From: Allopusillimonas ginsengisoli
GTDB lineage: Bacteria; Pseudomonadota; Gammaproteobacteria; Burkholderiales; Burkholderiaceae_B
Direction of reading: 5' to 3'
NCBI GenBank assembly: GCA_005239165.1
Contig: RAPG01000004.1
Location: forward strand, 186,001-250,000
DNA: 64,000 nucleotides
How positions within the stretch are numbered: position 1 is the first letter of the stretch; each line of letters begins with the position of its first letter. Shown here in pieces: positions 8,746 to 19,500 of this stretch. The position numbers were made by a program, and so were the translations under genes. The notes under the pieces are model-generated. The model was not told the DNA's origin, made no database searches, and was given only the letters and a program-made list of their open reading frames with translations.

Positions 8746-10824
8746 ATGTCTACTCCTAACCCTTTGCTGGCTTCCATTGATGGGCTAATCGACTATGCTG
8801 CAATTCAGCCCGGCCACATCGAGCCCGCTATCACAGCACTCATTGAAGAAACGCGGGCAGCAGTGCAGCGCAGCGCAGACCCTGCTTTATCTGCACAATG
8901 GGATGTCATTATCGAGCCGCTTGAAGACGCGTCCGGCAAGCTCTGGCGGGCGTGGTCCGTGGCCGGGCACCTCAATGCCGTAGTCAATACAGCCGAGTTG
9001 CGTGCCGCATATAACGCCTGCCTGCCTCTGGTTACCGAGTTTTCCACCTGGGTGGGTCTGCATGCAGGCCTGTATGCCCAATACAAGCGTCTGAAAGCCT
9101 CTGACGCGTTCGCGACGCTTTCGGCCGAAAGGCAACGGGTCATAGAATTGGCTTTACGTGATTTTCGACTGAGTGGTGTCGAACTCGAAGGCGAAGCACG
9201 CACCCGATACGCACAAATTTCAGACCAACAAGCCCAGGCGTCGCAGAAATTTTCCGAAAATGTACTTGACTCCGTCGACCAGTGGTCGCTGTATATTCAG
9301 GACGAGGCCAGGCTCGCCGGGCTGCCTGCCGATATCGTCGAAGCGGCGCGCATTGCCGCTGATGAAGACGGCAAGCATGGCTGGAAACTCGTGCTGAAAA
9401 TGCCATGCTATCTGCCTGTCATGCAACATGCCCGCGATGCCAGCCTGCGCCAGGAAATGTACCGCGCTTATGCAACCGTTGCCTCTGAACAAGGGCAACC
9501 TCAATTCGATAACTCGACACTTATCGAGCAATTGCTGGCGTTGCGCGCCGAAGAGGCGGCGCTTCTCGGTTACGACAGTTTTGCGGCCTTGCGTCTCGAA
9601 ACGCGCATGGCTGACGACGCAACTCAAGTGCTTGGCTTTCTGCGCGAGCTGGCTGCCAGAGCCAAGGCGTTCGCCATCAAAGACCTGGCCGTGCTGCGCG
9701 AATTCGCTCATCAAAACCTTGGCATGGACGAACTGCAGCCCTGGGATATCGCCTACGCGTCAGAGCGTATGCGCGAAGAACGTTACGCCTACTCCGAAGA
9801 AGACGTCAAACAGTACTTTACCGAACCTCAAGTATTGAAAGGCTTGTTCGATGTCATTCAAACGCTGTTCGGCGTAAGCTTGCGTCGCTGTGATGCGCCG
9901 GTATGGCATGAAGATGCCCAGGCATTCGAGGTGGTCACCGCTGAAAATACAGTGGCTGGCACGCTATATATCGATCTTTATGCACGTCAGGGCAAACAGA
10001 GTGGGGCCTGGGTCGACAGCGAGCGTACCCGCCGCCTGAGCGCACATGGCTTGCAGACACCAGTAATCTGGCTAACCTGCAACTTCTCCAGACCACAAGG
10101 CGGCAAGCCCGCCCTGCTCACCCACGACGATGTCATAACGCTTTTTCATGAAACCGGCCACGCACTGCATGCATTGCTATCACAGGTGAATGAACCTGGC
10201 GTATCGCCGTTTGCGGCCGTCGAGTGGGACGCCATCGAGCTGCCGTCGCAGTTTATGGAAAACTTCTGCTGGGAATGGCCAGTGCTGCGTGGCCTCTCTG
10301 CACACGTAGACACCGGTGAACCCTTGCCACGCGAGCTGTTTGACAAGCTGCTGGCAGCGCGCAATTTTCACAGCGGTATGCAGACACTGCGACAGGTCGA
10401 GTTCGCACTGTTTGATATGTTGATTCACCAACAATCACAAGGCCTGTCGATACAGACCGTTCTTGAAACCTTAAACGAAGTGCGAAAAGAAGTCGCGGTG
10501 CTCTTTCCACCCGAGTGGCATCGCTTTCCTCATAACTTCTCCCACCTGTTTGCCGGCGGTTACGGCGCAGGCTATTACAGCTATAAATGGGCAGAGGTAT
10601 TGTCTTCAGACGCCTACGCCGCATTTGAAGAGAACGCGCAAACCGGGCCCGACGGGCTACCCGACCTGCTTGATGCCAAAACCGGTCAGCGGTTTCTGCA
10701 AGAGATACTGGCAGTAGGTGGAGCACGGCCTGCCAGTGACTCATTTGTGGCGTTTCGTGGCCGCCAGCCTTCGATTGATGCACTTTTACGCCATAGCGGG
10801 CTGGTCTCCGAAACAAGCGCATAG
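8746..10824 (+). CDS. prlC: Oligopeptidase A, M3 family zinc metallopeptidase
   Basis: 692 residues, close to E. coli PrlC/OpdA. It degrades short peptides, including cleaved signal peptides, in the cytoplasm. The zinc site is LFHETGHALHALLSQ, with the HExxH motif at His468-Glu469 and His472; the third ligand and its surroundings (EWDAIELPSQFMENF) follow about 26 residues on, and the C-terminal FSHLFAGGYGAGYYSYKWAE is the M3 substrate-binding loop. The frame is open 102 bases further upstream, but MSTPNPLLAS at 8746 matches the usual start of the family. It is followed by the pentanucleotide array. Confidence 0.96.
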   Translation: MSTPNPLLASIDGLIDYAAIQPGHIEPAITALIEETRAAVQRSADPALSAQWDVIIEPLEDASGKLWRAWSVAGHLNAVVNTAELRAAYNACLPLVTEFSTWVGLHAGLYAQYKRLKASDAFATLSAERQRVIELALRDFRLSGVELEGEARTRYAQISDQQAQASQKFSENVLDSVDQWSLYIQDEARLAGLPADIVEAARIAADEDGKHGWKLVLKMPCYLPVMQHARDASLRQEMYRAYATVASEQGQPQFDNSTLIEQLLALRAEEAALLGYDSFAALRLETRMADDATQVLGFLRELAARAKAFAIKDLAVLREFAHQNLGMDELQPWDIAYASERMREERYAYSEEDVKQYFTEPQVLKGLFDVIQTLFGVSLRRCDAPVWHEDAQAFEVVTAENTVAGTLYIDLYARQGKQSGAWVDSERTRRLSAHGLQTPVIWLTCNFSRPQGGKPALLTHDDVITLFHETGHALHALLSQVNEPGVSPFAAVEWDAIELPSQFMENFCWEWPVLRGLSAHVDTGEPLPRELFDKLLAARNFHSGMQTLRQVEFALFDMLIHQQSQGLSIQTVLETLNEVRKEVAVLFPPEWHRFPHNFSHLFAGGYGAGYYSYKWAEVLSSDAYAAFEENAQTGPDGLPDLLDAKTGQRFLQEILAVGGARPASDSFVAFRGRQPSIDALLRHSGLVSETSA

Positions 10825-10860
10825 CGCCAGAGGCCAAGGTGGCTTCCTGCTTTGCGGGGT

Positions 10861-11091
10861 CTTGCTTGACTGGACTTGGTTTGGCTTGGCTTGGTTTGGC
10901 TTGGCTTGGTTTGGCTTGGCTTGGTTTGGCTTGGCTTGGCCTGGCTTGGCTTGACCTTGGCTTGACTTGGCTTGACTTGGCTTGACTTGGCTTGGCTTGA
11001 CTTGACTTGGCTTGACTTGACTTGACTTGACTTGGCTTGGCTTGACTCGCTTTGCCTTGCTTTGCTTTGCCTTGCCTTGCCTTGCCTTGCT
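10861..11091. repeat. Pentanucleotide simple-sequence array (TTGGC/TTGAC/TTGCC type)
   Basis: 231 bases made of about 46 five-base units of the form TTGNN, beginning 37 bases after the prlC stop. Units fall in blocks. TTGGT-TTGGC-TTGGC forms a 15-base higher-order unit repeated four times from 10876 to 10935; then TTGAC alternates with TTGGC to about 11046; then TTGCC and TTGCT run to 11091. One extra C near 10956 shifts the register once. The plus strand carries almost no A outside TTGAC. One frame would read as a W-F-G-L-A repeat, but it follows the prlC stop and has no start signal of its own. Confidence 0.95.
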
Positions 11092-11290
11092 AGGCTGGGC
11101 CGAGCGGAACGGAGTTCAATGCTCGCGACTATAGTCTTGCCTGCCTGCGCCTATAATTACTTATGGAACAGGCAAGATGCCCAACGCCGGGAACAGGCGT
11201 ATCGCTGGCCGTTTCCGTTGTCAGGCCACCCCGAACATACTGCGCCTGAGTTTGTTTGTCGGGCCTGGCCCGCACCGGAGTATTTAACCC

Positions 11291-11923
11291 ATGATCATCC
11301 CGCTTTTCCGTCTGCTGCTGCGTCATCTTTTTATTCTGACCATGTTTGTACTCCCTCTGGGCGTGCTGCTGACACCAGCTGCAGCATACGCCCAGACTGA
11401 ACAACAAGCCATCCATCCGGTACGCGGCTTTTTGCCTGACCTGAAGTTCACGCTGGAAGGTGCCGGCGGCAAAACTTACACCCAGGATAATTTCAAGGGC
11501 AAAACGGTACTGATGTTTTTTGGTTATGCCAGCTGTCCCGACATCTGTCCTACCACGATGGCGCAGCTTGCTCATGTTATGGAAACCCTGGGGGATGAGG
11601 CAAGCAAAGTGCGCATTATCTTTGTCAGCGTAGACCCCCACCGTGACACACCCGACCTGTTGCAAGCCTACGTAGATGCCTTTGACAGCCATGCCATCGG
11701 TCTGACTGGGACAGAAAAACAAATAGCCGACGTGGCGCGACGTTACCGTGTCGCCTACCAGATCGAAAAACCCGACCCCAAAAGTCCTGATACCTACGAA
11801 GTAGCGCACAGCCGCGGGGTGTACTTTTTTGATGCCAAGGGTCGGGCGCGTTTGCTGGCCGCCGACACCGAATCGGTCGAGGCTCTGACAGCCAGCGTAC
11901 GCAAGGTATTACAGCAAGGTTGA
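11291..11923 (+). CDS. SCO1/SenC family copper chaperone
   Basis: 210 residues. An N-terminal signal or anchor segment (about 1-34, ending AYAQ) is followed by a thioredoxin-like fold. The copper site is CPDICP with Cys82 and Cys86, plus His173 in VAHSRGVYFF; VSVDPHRDTP is also characteristic. The family delivers copper to, or keeps reduced, the CuA site of cytochrome c oxidase at the outer face of the inner membrane. A GGAG lies about 10 bases before the ATG. No oxidase or heme genes are adjacent. It sits 200 bases after the pentanucleotide array and converges with the gene at 11966. Confidence 0.93.
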   Translation: MIIPLFRLLLRHLFILTMFVLPLGVLLTPAAAYAQTEQQAIHPVRGFLPDLKFTLEGAGGKTYTQDNFKGKTVLMFFGYASCPDICPTTMAQLAHVMETLGDEASKVRIIFVSVDPHRDTPDLLQAYVDAFDSHAIGLTGTEKQIADVARRYRVAYQIEKPDPKSPDTYEVAHSRGVYFFDAKGRARLLAADTESVEALTASVRKVLQQG

Positions 11924-11965
11924 TACGGGCGGGCCTGACTTACAAGGCAAATCGGCCAGCCTGAT

Positions 11966-13402
11966 TCAAACGCTATTGACTGCCTGTTCGCACTCTCGCA
12001 CGTAGTCTAGGTCAGCCTCGGCGAGATGACGTGCTGCCTGGCGAAGCGCGGTTCGCAAGCCTTCTTCAACCACGGGATGATAAAACGGCATTTGTATCAT
12101 CTGCGCGATAGTCAGTTGGCTCTGGTGCGCCCAGGCCAGCAAGTGAGCAATATGCTCCATAGCCGGACCGGCCATTTCGGCACCCAGAAAGCGGCCATCC
12201 GAAACACGGGCATAAACACGCAGCATGCCTTGATTTTTAAGCATTACCCTGGATCTGCCCTGGTTGGCAAAATTAACATGCCCGCACACCACCCCTGCTG
12301 CGGCCAGGTCGTTGTAGCGTGTGCCTACCCATGCCAGCTGGGGGTCGGTAAACACAATAGCCATGGGAGTGCGGCGTTTACCCTGCACAACCTTAGGCCA
12401 GGCAGCCGCATTACCGCCGGCAATATGGCCATCATCAGCCGCTTCATGCAGCACCGGCAACATGCCGTTGACATCACCCGCAATAAAAATAGACGAGTTG
12501 CCCAGCTGCAGCGTTTCAGGATCAAACTCGGGCAGGCCACGCTCGTCCAGCACGGCCGACGTGTTCTGCAGATCAAGCCCAGAGACATTGGGGTGCCGTC
12601 CGGCAGCGACCAGTACATACTCGAAACGCTCTGTGGTGTCTGGCTGGTCTTTAGACTGCAACCTTGCTTCAACCTCATCGCCATCAAGATGTATGCCCGA
12701 TACCTGGGACTCAAGTCTTATGTCAAGCTCTTGTGCGAACGCCGCAGTGGCACTGGCTTTGACCTCGGGATCTGCCAGCCCACCCACACTGTTGCTGCGG
12801 TTGACCAGGCAGGTTCTGACCCCAAGTCGTGACAGCGCCTGGCCGAGTTCAAGCCCGATCACACCGGCACCGACAACCAGCACACTGCGCGGTAATGTCT
12901 GCCAGTCAAACACATCATCATTGATAATAATGCGTTCACCCAGCGACGCATAAAGGTCAGGAACGACTGGGGATGTGCCTGTGGCAATTATCACCCTCGA
13001 TGCCTGAATTTCAGTGTGATCGTCAATATGCAATACGGTGTCTGAGACAAACCGGGCGTAGCCGCGCACTTTGTCATCTGCCGGAATACTCTCAACGCTC
13101 TCGAGCACAAAACCAACGAAACGGTCACGCTCGCGCCTGACGCGGTCCATGACTTGCCTGCCGTCGATGCGCACGCCTTCTACGTGCACACCAAAAGAGG
13201 ACGCCATGGTCGTCGTGTGGGCGGCATCAGCCGCTGCAATCAGCAGTTTGGACGGCATGCAGCCGACGCGTGCGCATGTTGTGCCGTACGGACCGCCCTC
13301 GATCAGAATGGCATCAAGACCAGCCGTTTTGACGGCACGGTATGCAGACAGCCCTGCGGTGCCGGCACCGATAATGGCCACATCTGTTTTTAATTGCTTC
13401 AT
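11966..13402 (-). CDS. Dihydrolipoyl dehydrogenase-like flavoprotein disulfide reductase (Lpd3 type)
   Basis: 478 residues. The FAD-binding motif is IIGAGTAGLSAY at the N-terminus. The redox-active disulfide is Cys43/Cys48 in CARVGCMPSK, where classic E3 enzymes have CLNVGC. The NAD-binding motif is VVGAGVIGLELG (about 180), the second FAD motif is IFIAGDVNG, and the C-terminal dimer domain has FYHPVVEEG in the active-site His/Glu position. It is not beside any 2-oxoacid dehydrogenase genes, so it is a second, free-standing enzyme distinct from lpdA at the left edge. It resembles the group annotated dihydrolipoyl dehydrogenase 3; the substrate is unproven. A GGAG lies 9 bases before the ATG. 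Confidence 0.88.
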   Translation of the reverse strand: MKQLKTDVAIIGAGTAGLSAYRAVKTAGLDAILIEGGPYGTTCARVGCMPSKLLIAAADAAHTTTMASSFGVHVEGVRIDGRQVMDRVRRERDRFVGFVLESVESIPADDKVRGYARFVSDTVLHIDDHTEIQASRVIIATGTSPVVPDLYASLGERIIINDDVFDWQTLPRSVLVVGAGVIGLELGQALSRLGVRTCLVNRSNSVGGLADPEVKASATAAFAQELDIRLESQVSGIHLDGDEVEARLQSKDQPDTTERFEYVLVAAGRHPNVSGLDLQNTSAVLDERGLPEFDPETLQLGNSSIFIAGDVNGMLPVLHEAADDGHIAGGNAAAWPKVVQGKRRTPMAIVFTDPQLAWVGTRYNDLAAAGVVCGHVNFANQGRSRVMLKNQGMLRVYARVSDGRFLGAEMAGPAMEHIAHLLAWAHQSQLTIAQMIQMPFYHPVVEEGLRTALRQAARHLAEADLDYVRECEQAVNSV

Positions 13403-13430
13403 CTACTTGCTCCAGCCAACAACCGAAGAT

Positions 13431-14018
13431 CTAAACGCCAGACCACTCGGTGACATACTCATGAAAATCGGGGCGCTCCATAGGCTGCACCGGATTAATA
13501 GGCGTGCCTAGTGAGACATACCCCATGAAGATGTAGTCAAGTGGATCAAAGCCCAGATCTTCGGCAACTTCTTCGACATAAGTGCCCAGACCCGTGCTCC
13601 AGAAAGCGCCGTAACCCAGCATATGAGCCGCATTGAGCATGTTGGTTACCGCCGCACCGGTCGCCAGCATGCGTTCGCGTTCGGGGATTTTGGTATTGGC
13701 ATGATCCAGGCGGCACGCTACGGCAATAAGCATAGGCACATTGGCCAGCCAACGACGCACACTTTCTTCTTTAGTGGAAGTCAGCTCTCCACCGGTTTCT
13801 TTGATGCGAGATATAGACATGTCAGCCAGCTTGCCAACGGCATCACCGCGAATAATGGCAAAACGCCAGGGGCGCAGCCGGCCATGATCTGGCGCGCGCA
13901 TGGCAGCTTCAAGTATGAGGGAGAGCTCGTCGTCTGAAGGTGCAGGAGCCTGCACTAATTTCACAGAACGACGGCTCAGCAGGCTGTCAACAGGTGCTAC
14001 CGATACAGATACAGACAT
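13431..14018 (-). CDS. Nitroreductase family protein (YdjA-like)
   Basis: 195 residues, a compact FMN-dependent NAD(P)H oxidoreductase of the YdjA/TdsD-like type. Visible features are the N-terminal RRSVK motif that binds the FMN phosphate, MRAPDHGRLRPWRFAII and the C-terminal GYVSLGTP. I start at the ATG at 14018, which directly follows the pdxJ stop and has AAGAAAGGG 6 bases before it; a TTG two codons earlier (14024) overlaps the pdxJ stop. Translation is probably coupled to pdxJ. The natural substrate is not predictable from sequence. Confidence 0.9.
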   Translation of the reverse strand: MSVSVSVAPVDSLLSRRSVKLVQAPAPSDDELSLILEAAMRAPDHGRLRPWRFAIIRGDAVGKLADMSISRIKETGGELTSTKEESVRRWLANVPMLIAVACRLDHANTKIPERERMLATGAAVTNMLNAAHMLGYGAFWSTGLGTYVEEVAEDLGFDPLDYIFMGYVSLGTPINPVQPMERPDFHEYVTEWSGV

Positions 14019-14020
14019 TT

Positions 14021-14821
14021 TCAACCCTTTCTTAATAATGCTTTCATGTCGCGGATGGCTTTCTCCCAGCCATCGAATACGGCACGAGCCACAATGGCGT
14101 GACCGATATTCAATTCGGCAATGCCGGGCAATGCGACGATAGGCCCGACATTGTTGTAATGCAGACCGTGGCCTGCATTGACCCGCAGGCCATGCCCTAC
14201 CCCCTGTGCTACCGCTGAACGCAATCGTGCAAGCTCGAAACCTATGGCCGGTGACTGCGTGGCAGAGTCGGAAGTGAGCGCTGTGAGCACCTTGTACGGC
14301 GCAGGTGTGGCTTCGGAGGCGGATGCCATGATCAGTTTCTCGGCGGCTTCGGCATAGGCACCGGTGTGCAGTTCGATAACCGTTGCGCCTGAGCGAAACG
14401 CGGCATCAACTTGTTCTGCTTCCGGGTCTATAAAGAGCGACACTCGTATGCCCGCGTCTTGCAGTTGTGCAACTGCCTGACGAACAAGTTCAAAGTGTCC
14501 CGCGACATCAAGGCCGCCCTCGGTCGTGAGTTCTTCACGCTTTTCTGGCACCAGGCAAACATCGTGCGGGCGCACACTGCAGGCAATGGCCAGCATTTCG
14601 GGGGTGATTGCGCATTCGAGATTCATGCGCGTGCGCAGCATTGGGAGGATGACATTGACATCGGCATCCTGGATATGACGCCGGTCTTCCCGCAAGTGCA
14701 GCGTGATCAGATCTGCCCCAGCTTCTTCAGCCCGCAATGCGGCCTCGATGGGATCGGGATACGTTGTGTGTCGCTGCTCGCGCAAGGTTGCGACATGATC
14801 AATATTTACGCCCAATTCCAT
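14021..14821 (-). CDS. pdxJ: Pyridoxine 5'-phosphate synthase
   Basis: 266 residues, slightly longer than E. coli PdxJ because of an insertion near [13 protein letters not shown]. It condenses 1-deoxyxylulose 5-phosphate with 3-amino-2-oxopropyl phosphate in the last ring-forming step of the DXP-dependent vitamin B6 pathway. The fold is a TIM barrel; visible motifs are [12 protein letters not shown] at the N-terminus, [31 protein letters not shown], and [10 protein letters not shown] with [14 protein letters not shown] near the end. It lies directly upstream of the nitroreductase with no gap. pdxJ usually sits near recO and acpS; that context is missing here. Confidence 0.97.
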   Translation of the reverse strand: MELGVNIDHVATLREQRHTTYPDPIEAALRAEEAGADLITLHLREDRRHIQDADVNVILPMLRTRMNLECAITPEMLAIACSVRPHDVCLVPEKREELTTEGGLDVAGHFELVRQAVAQLQDAGIRVSLFIDPEAEQVDAAFRSGATVIELHTGAYAEAAEKLIMASASEATPAPYKVLTALTSDSATQSPAIGFELARLRSAVAQGVGHGLRVNAGHGLHYNNVGPIVALPGIAELNIGHAIVARAVFDGWEKAIRDMKALLRKG

Positions 14822-14913
14822 CTATAGCCTCGTCTTCTTGGTTGCAAAAATGAACAAAGCCCATTATCGCCTTTTATCTCAGCCTTGTCCCTGCTGTCCG
14901 TAACCTCGACAAG

Positions 14914-14950
14914 AAGCGCCGTCGCACCGAAAAACAGTGAGACGGCGCTT
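14914..14950 (-). terminator. Hairpin downstream of the efflux operon
   Basis: Perfect 10-bp inverted repeat AAGCGCCGTC (14914-14923) / GACGGCGCTT (14941-14950), loop 17 bases, located 16 bases beyond the stop of the outer-membrane efflux gene. The T-rich tail is weak on the minus strand and better on the plus strand, so its strength as a terminator is uncertain. Confidence 0.45.
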
Positions 14951-14965
14951 TTGATCAGCGGCAGG

Positions 14966-16579
14966 TTACTTAGCGGTAATCGCTTCAGGATCGGCGCCTG
15001 GAACCTCACCCTGCACACGGCCCGCTTCCGTACTGGACACCTCTGCGGCCGTATCTTCGAGCCAGCCACCACCAAGCGCTTTATACAGCTCAACCCGGTT
15101 CATGAGCGAATCCATGCCCATTTGCAGAAACGACTGCTGTACCGAGTACAAAGTGACCTCGGCATTCTGGACCTGCAGAAAACTGTCTACACCGGTTTCG
15201 TAGCGAAGCTGGGCAAGCTTGAGCGACTCGGCGGCGGAGGCTTCGACAGCCCGTAATGCGTCAAGCTGCTCGGCATAGGTGGCCTCACCCGCCAGCGCGT
15301 CAGCCACTTCGCGAAATGCAGTCTGGATTGCTTTTTCGTACTCTGAAACAGCAATATTTTTGCGAGCTTCTGCCACTTCCAGATTACCCTGCACACCACC
15401 CGCGAAGATGGGTACCTGAATTTGCGGCGCAAATTGCCAGTAACGCTGCCCCGAGCCAAACAAGCCTCCAAGCTGAGGGCTGGCAAAACCCAGCAGACCT
15501 GTAATGGAAATATTGGGGAAGAAAGCCGCTCTGGCCGCCCCGACATTGGCATTGGCGCCCATCAGTGCATTTTCGGCACCCATGATGTCGGGACGCCGCT
15601 CCAGCAACTCTGAAGGCAGACCCACAGGAATAGCGGCAAGCACCTGATCGCGGCTGAATGTGCCCGGCTTGGGCAGGGTATCGGGCAACTGTATGCCCAG
15701 CAGCAACTGCAACGCATTAAGAGCCTGGGTTTCTGAACGGCGTATGCCAGCAATATCAGCACGCACTGTGTCAAGCTGCCCACGCGCCTGGTTCAGATCA
15801 AGCGCAGATGCAATGCCTGCGTCATAGCGCGCCTGAACCAGATCCAGTGTGTTTTTGCGCGACTCTATCGTGCGCCGCATCAGCGCTTCAAGATCTTGCG
15901 CCGTGCGCAGCCTGAAATAGGCCTCGGCTACTTGCGCCACCAGATTGATGTGTACCGTTCGCCGTGCTTGCGCCGTCGCCAGATATTGCTGGAATGCAGC
16001 CTCGCTAAGATTGCGAACACGACCGAAGAAATCCAGTTCAAAGGCTGTCAGGCCAATACCTGCCATGTACGAACGGGCCACGCTGGGGGAGTCGGCTCCG
16101 CCCATACGCATATTTTCGGGAGAGCGCGTAACCTGACCATTAGCCCCCAAGCCTATGGTCGGGAATTGATCACTCTCGGCCACACCATATTGCGCGCGTG
16201 CTTCTTCAACACGTTGCACAGCAATACGCATATCGCGATTATTTGCGAGCGCGAGACGAATGAGTGATTTCAATCGCTCATCGGTAAAAAAGTCAGCCCA
16301 GCCCAGATCGGCGCTAACACCGGCCGTGGCAACGGTAGCAGCTGCGCTGCGTTGACTGCCATTACTGACCGCGTCGGCATTGGGATACTGCTGCGGTATG
16401 GGTGCGTCAGGTCGTTCATAGTGTGGCGCGAGCGAGCACCCGCCCAATGTCACCGCCACCAATGCCGGCAACGCGGCACGGCGCCATATGCTGCTCGGAG
16501 TTTGCCGACGCTCTGGCCGGCGTGACATGGCCGAGCGCGGCAACATATCAAGACTGTAGTTCAAAATACCGTCGCTCAT
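14966..16579 (-). CDS. Outer-membrane efflux lipoprotein, OprM/NodT family
   Basis: 537 residues. TolC-type channel of a tripartite RND pump. The lipobox is LGGC with Cys48 as the acylated residue, then SLAPHYERPD, which is typical of OprM-like proteins; two efflux domains of alternating helices and strands follow (PQIQVPIFAGGVQGNLEVAE, ALNALQLLLG). The start at 16579 overlaps the stop of the pump gene by four bases, supporting coupling. It makes an unusually long n-region before the lipobox; an internal ATG at 16528 is an alternative with no better ribosome site. The C-terminus has a 30-residue Glu/Ala-rich tail. Confidence 0.95.
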   Translation of the reverse strand: MSDGILNYSLDMLPRSAMSRRPERRQTPSSIWRRAALPALVAVTLGGCSLAPHYERPDAPIPQQYPNADAVSNGSQRSAAATVATAGVSADLGWADFFTDERLKSLIRLALANNRDMRIAVQRVEEARAQYGVAESDQFPTIGLGANGQVTRSPENMRMGGADSPSVARSYMAGIGLTAFELDFFGRVRNLSEAAFQQYLATAQARRTVHINLVAQVAEAYFRLRTAQDLEALMRRTIESRKNTLDLVQARYDAGIASALDLNQARGQLDTVRADIAGIRRSETQALNALQLLLGIQLPDTLPKPGTFSRDQVLAAIPVGLPSELLERRPDIMGAENALMGANANVGAARAAFFPNISITGLLGFASPQLGGLFGSGQRYWQFAPQIQVPIFAGGVQGNLEVAEARKNIAVSEYEKAIQTAFREVADALAGEATYAEQLDALRAVEASAAESLKLAQLRYETGVDSFLQVQNAEVTLYSVQQSFLQMGMDSLMNRVELYKALGGGWLEDTAAEVSSTEAGRVQGEVPGADPEAITAK

Positions 16580-19500
16580 GCTTCATCCTCACGGTGTTTT
16601 ACATCATGCCCCGGTGCAGGCGGGGCAGCGGGTGGCGTACCGCCATCATGGCTGGGCGCGGGCTCTTTGCCGATGACCTTCACCTTGGTCTTGAACAGAC
16701 GCAGCACCACCACGAAGAACACAGGTACGAACAGCACCGCCAGTGGCGTTGCAGCAAGCATACCGCCCAATACACCGAAACCGACAGCATTCTGGCTTGC
16801 CGAACTGGCACCGGTGGCCAGGGCAAGTGGAAGCACCCCAAGAATAAAGGCAAATGAGGTCATGAGAATTGGCCGGAAACGCAGGCGTGCGGCGTGCACC
16901 GTCGCCTCAACCAAGCCCATCCCCTCAGCATGAAGATCTTTGGCAAACTCAATAATCAGAATGGCGTTTTTGGCCGCCAAACCAATCACCGTTACCATGC
17001 CAACCTGGAAGTACACATCATTCGACATGCCTTTACTGGCAATCATGAGTACCGCTCCAAGCATACCCAAGGGCACAGCCATAAGTACCGAAAGCGGAAT
17101 GGCCCAGCTTTCGTACAACGCCGCCAACACCATGAACACGATCAAAAATGACAGTGCCATCAGTATGCTGGTCTGGTTGCCCGCCTGGATCTCTTGATAT
17201 GACAGGCCTGTCCACTCGAATCCGATACCGGCCGGCAATTGTGCGACCAGCCGCTCCATTTCGGCCATGGCGTCACCGGTTGCGTACCCCGGCTTCGCAG
17301 CGCCACCGATGCGCACGGTTTCGTAGCTGTTATAGCGCACCACCTGCACCGGGCCTGTCGCCCAGGAAGTCGACACAAACGATGACAACGGCACCATCTT
17401 GCCCTCATTATTACGGGCGTTGAGCTTGAGAATATCGTCGACCGACATGCGCTGATCCTGCTCCGCCTGCACCCAGACGTTCTGCACCCAGCCCTGATTG
17501 GTAAAGTTGCCCAAATAAGACGAGCCAAGCGAGCTGGAAATCAGCGCAGCCGCCTCGGAAAAATCAACGCCCAGTGCTGCCGCTTTCTCCCGGTCTATAT
17601 TGACCTTAAGTTGTTTGCCGCCTGCCAGACCCGTAATACGCGTGTCAGCAAGAATCGGGCTCTTCGCGGCCAACTGCAACAATTGCTGTGAGGCTGCAGT
17701 TAAGGCTTCATGACCGAGGCCACCTCGGTCTTCGAGCCGCAAATCAAAGCCTGTTGCATTGCCCAGTTCAGAAATGGCTGGAGGCGTAATGGCAAACACC
17801 ATTGCGTCCGGTATGCCAAACAGCAGATGCTGGGTTCCTTTGGCCGCTAGCGCCTGTGCAGAGTTTTCGGGCCCTGGTCGTTCGGAAAAATCCTTAAGGG
17901 TCACAAACGCAAGTGCGGCATTCAACCCGTTACCGTTAAAACTGAAGCCCCGTATGGCAACGATGTTCTCGACCTGCGGCTGAGCCATGAAAAAGTCTTC
18001 AACCTTATTAATGACTTCGAGCGTGCGATTAGCGGTTGAGCCCGCGGGCAGTTCGATGTTGGTAATGAGATAGCCTTGGTCTTCTTCAGGAAGAAACGAC
18101 GTAGGCAAGCGCATGTACATCCACCCAAGCACCACCAGCAACAGCAGGTAAACGAGCATCATGCGCCCGCCACGCTTCAGGCTTTTTGATACCCAGCTCT
18201 CGTATTTATCGGTCGTACGATCGAAAGAACGATTGAACCATCCGAAAAAGCCACGTTTTGATTCGTGCTGACCTTTGGGAATGGGCTTGAGCAGGGTTAC
18301 GCACAAGGCAGGTGTAAATGTCAGGGCCAGAAGGCCCGAAAACATAATGGAGACTGCCATGGCGACCGAGAATTGCCGGTAAATAACGCCCACAGAACCC
18401 GACAGAAAAGCCAGTGGCAAAAACACCGTGGAAAGCACCAGGGTGATGCCTATAATTGCACCACTGATCTGCGGCATCGCCTTGCGGGTGGCCTCTTTTG
18501 GAGAAATGCCCTCTTCGACCATGATGCGTTCGACGTTCTCGACCACCACAATGGCATCATCAACCAGAATCCCGATGGCCAATACCATTGCAAACATGGT
18601 GAGCACGTTGATTGAAAACCCTAACGCCATCATGACGGCAAATGCACCGAGAATGGCTACCGGCACCACCAAGGCCGGAATCAATGTGTATCGCACGTTC
18701 TGCAAAAACACGAACATTACGATAAACACCAGCACCATAGCTTCTAACAGCGTGTGTACCACCTGCTCGATAGAAAGCTTTACGTAGGGCGATGTATCGT
18801 AAGGAATGGCGTAGGTAATGTTTTCAGGAAAAAACTGTGACAATTCCTTTAGTTTTGAGCGAACACCTTCGGCCGTGGACAGCGCATTAGCGCCCGGTGA
18901 CAGAGCGATGGCGAAAGCCGCCGTGGGTTTTCCGTTAAGGCGGGCACCAAACTGGTAATTGTCAGAGCCCACCTCGATGCGGGCCACGTCTTTTAGCTTT
19001 ACCGCCGAACCATCGACATTGGAGCGCAATACGATGTTGCCGAACTCTTCAACAGTAGCCAGTTGGCCATTGACGATAATGGGTGCCGACACGCGCTGCG
19101 AATCGGGGTTGGGCGGTGAACCCAGAATGCCACCAGAAATCAGCAGATTTTGCTGCTTGATGGCGGCGTTGACTTCTTGGGCACTAATATTGAACCCCGT
19201 CAGCTTGTCTGGATCGAGCCAGATGCGCATGGCACGAGGCGAGGCAAACAGCTGAAAACTACCCACACCAGGAACGCGTGCAACCGAGTTTTGAATCGAA
19301 CGGGTAATATAATCGGCGAGCGCTGTTTCGTCCAAAGTACCATCAACAGACGACAGCCCCACCACCATCAGAAAGCCAGTGTTTGCCTGAGCTACTTGAA
19401 GGCCCTGCGCCGTCACGGCGGCCGGCAGTTTAGACGTAACGTTGGCTAGCCGGTTCTGGATATCAACCTGCGCCAGGTCCGGGTCGATGCCCGGCTTGAA

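Noticed and set aside
10718..10954. Open frame ending in a W-F-G-L-A repeat
   Set aside because: It begins inside prlC in another frame without a ribosome site; the repeat is a by-product of the 15-base DNA unit.
10861..11091. Possible CRISPR array
   Set aside because: The units are 5 bases in tandem without spacers, and there are no cas genes in the window.
11129..11809. 226-codon open frame opposite the SCO1/SenC gene
   Set aside because: Antisense shadow without a start signal; the plus-strand frame has clear SCO motifs.
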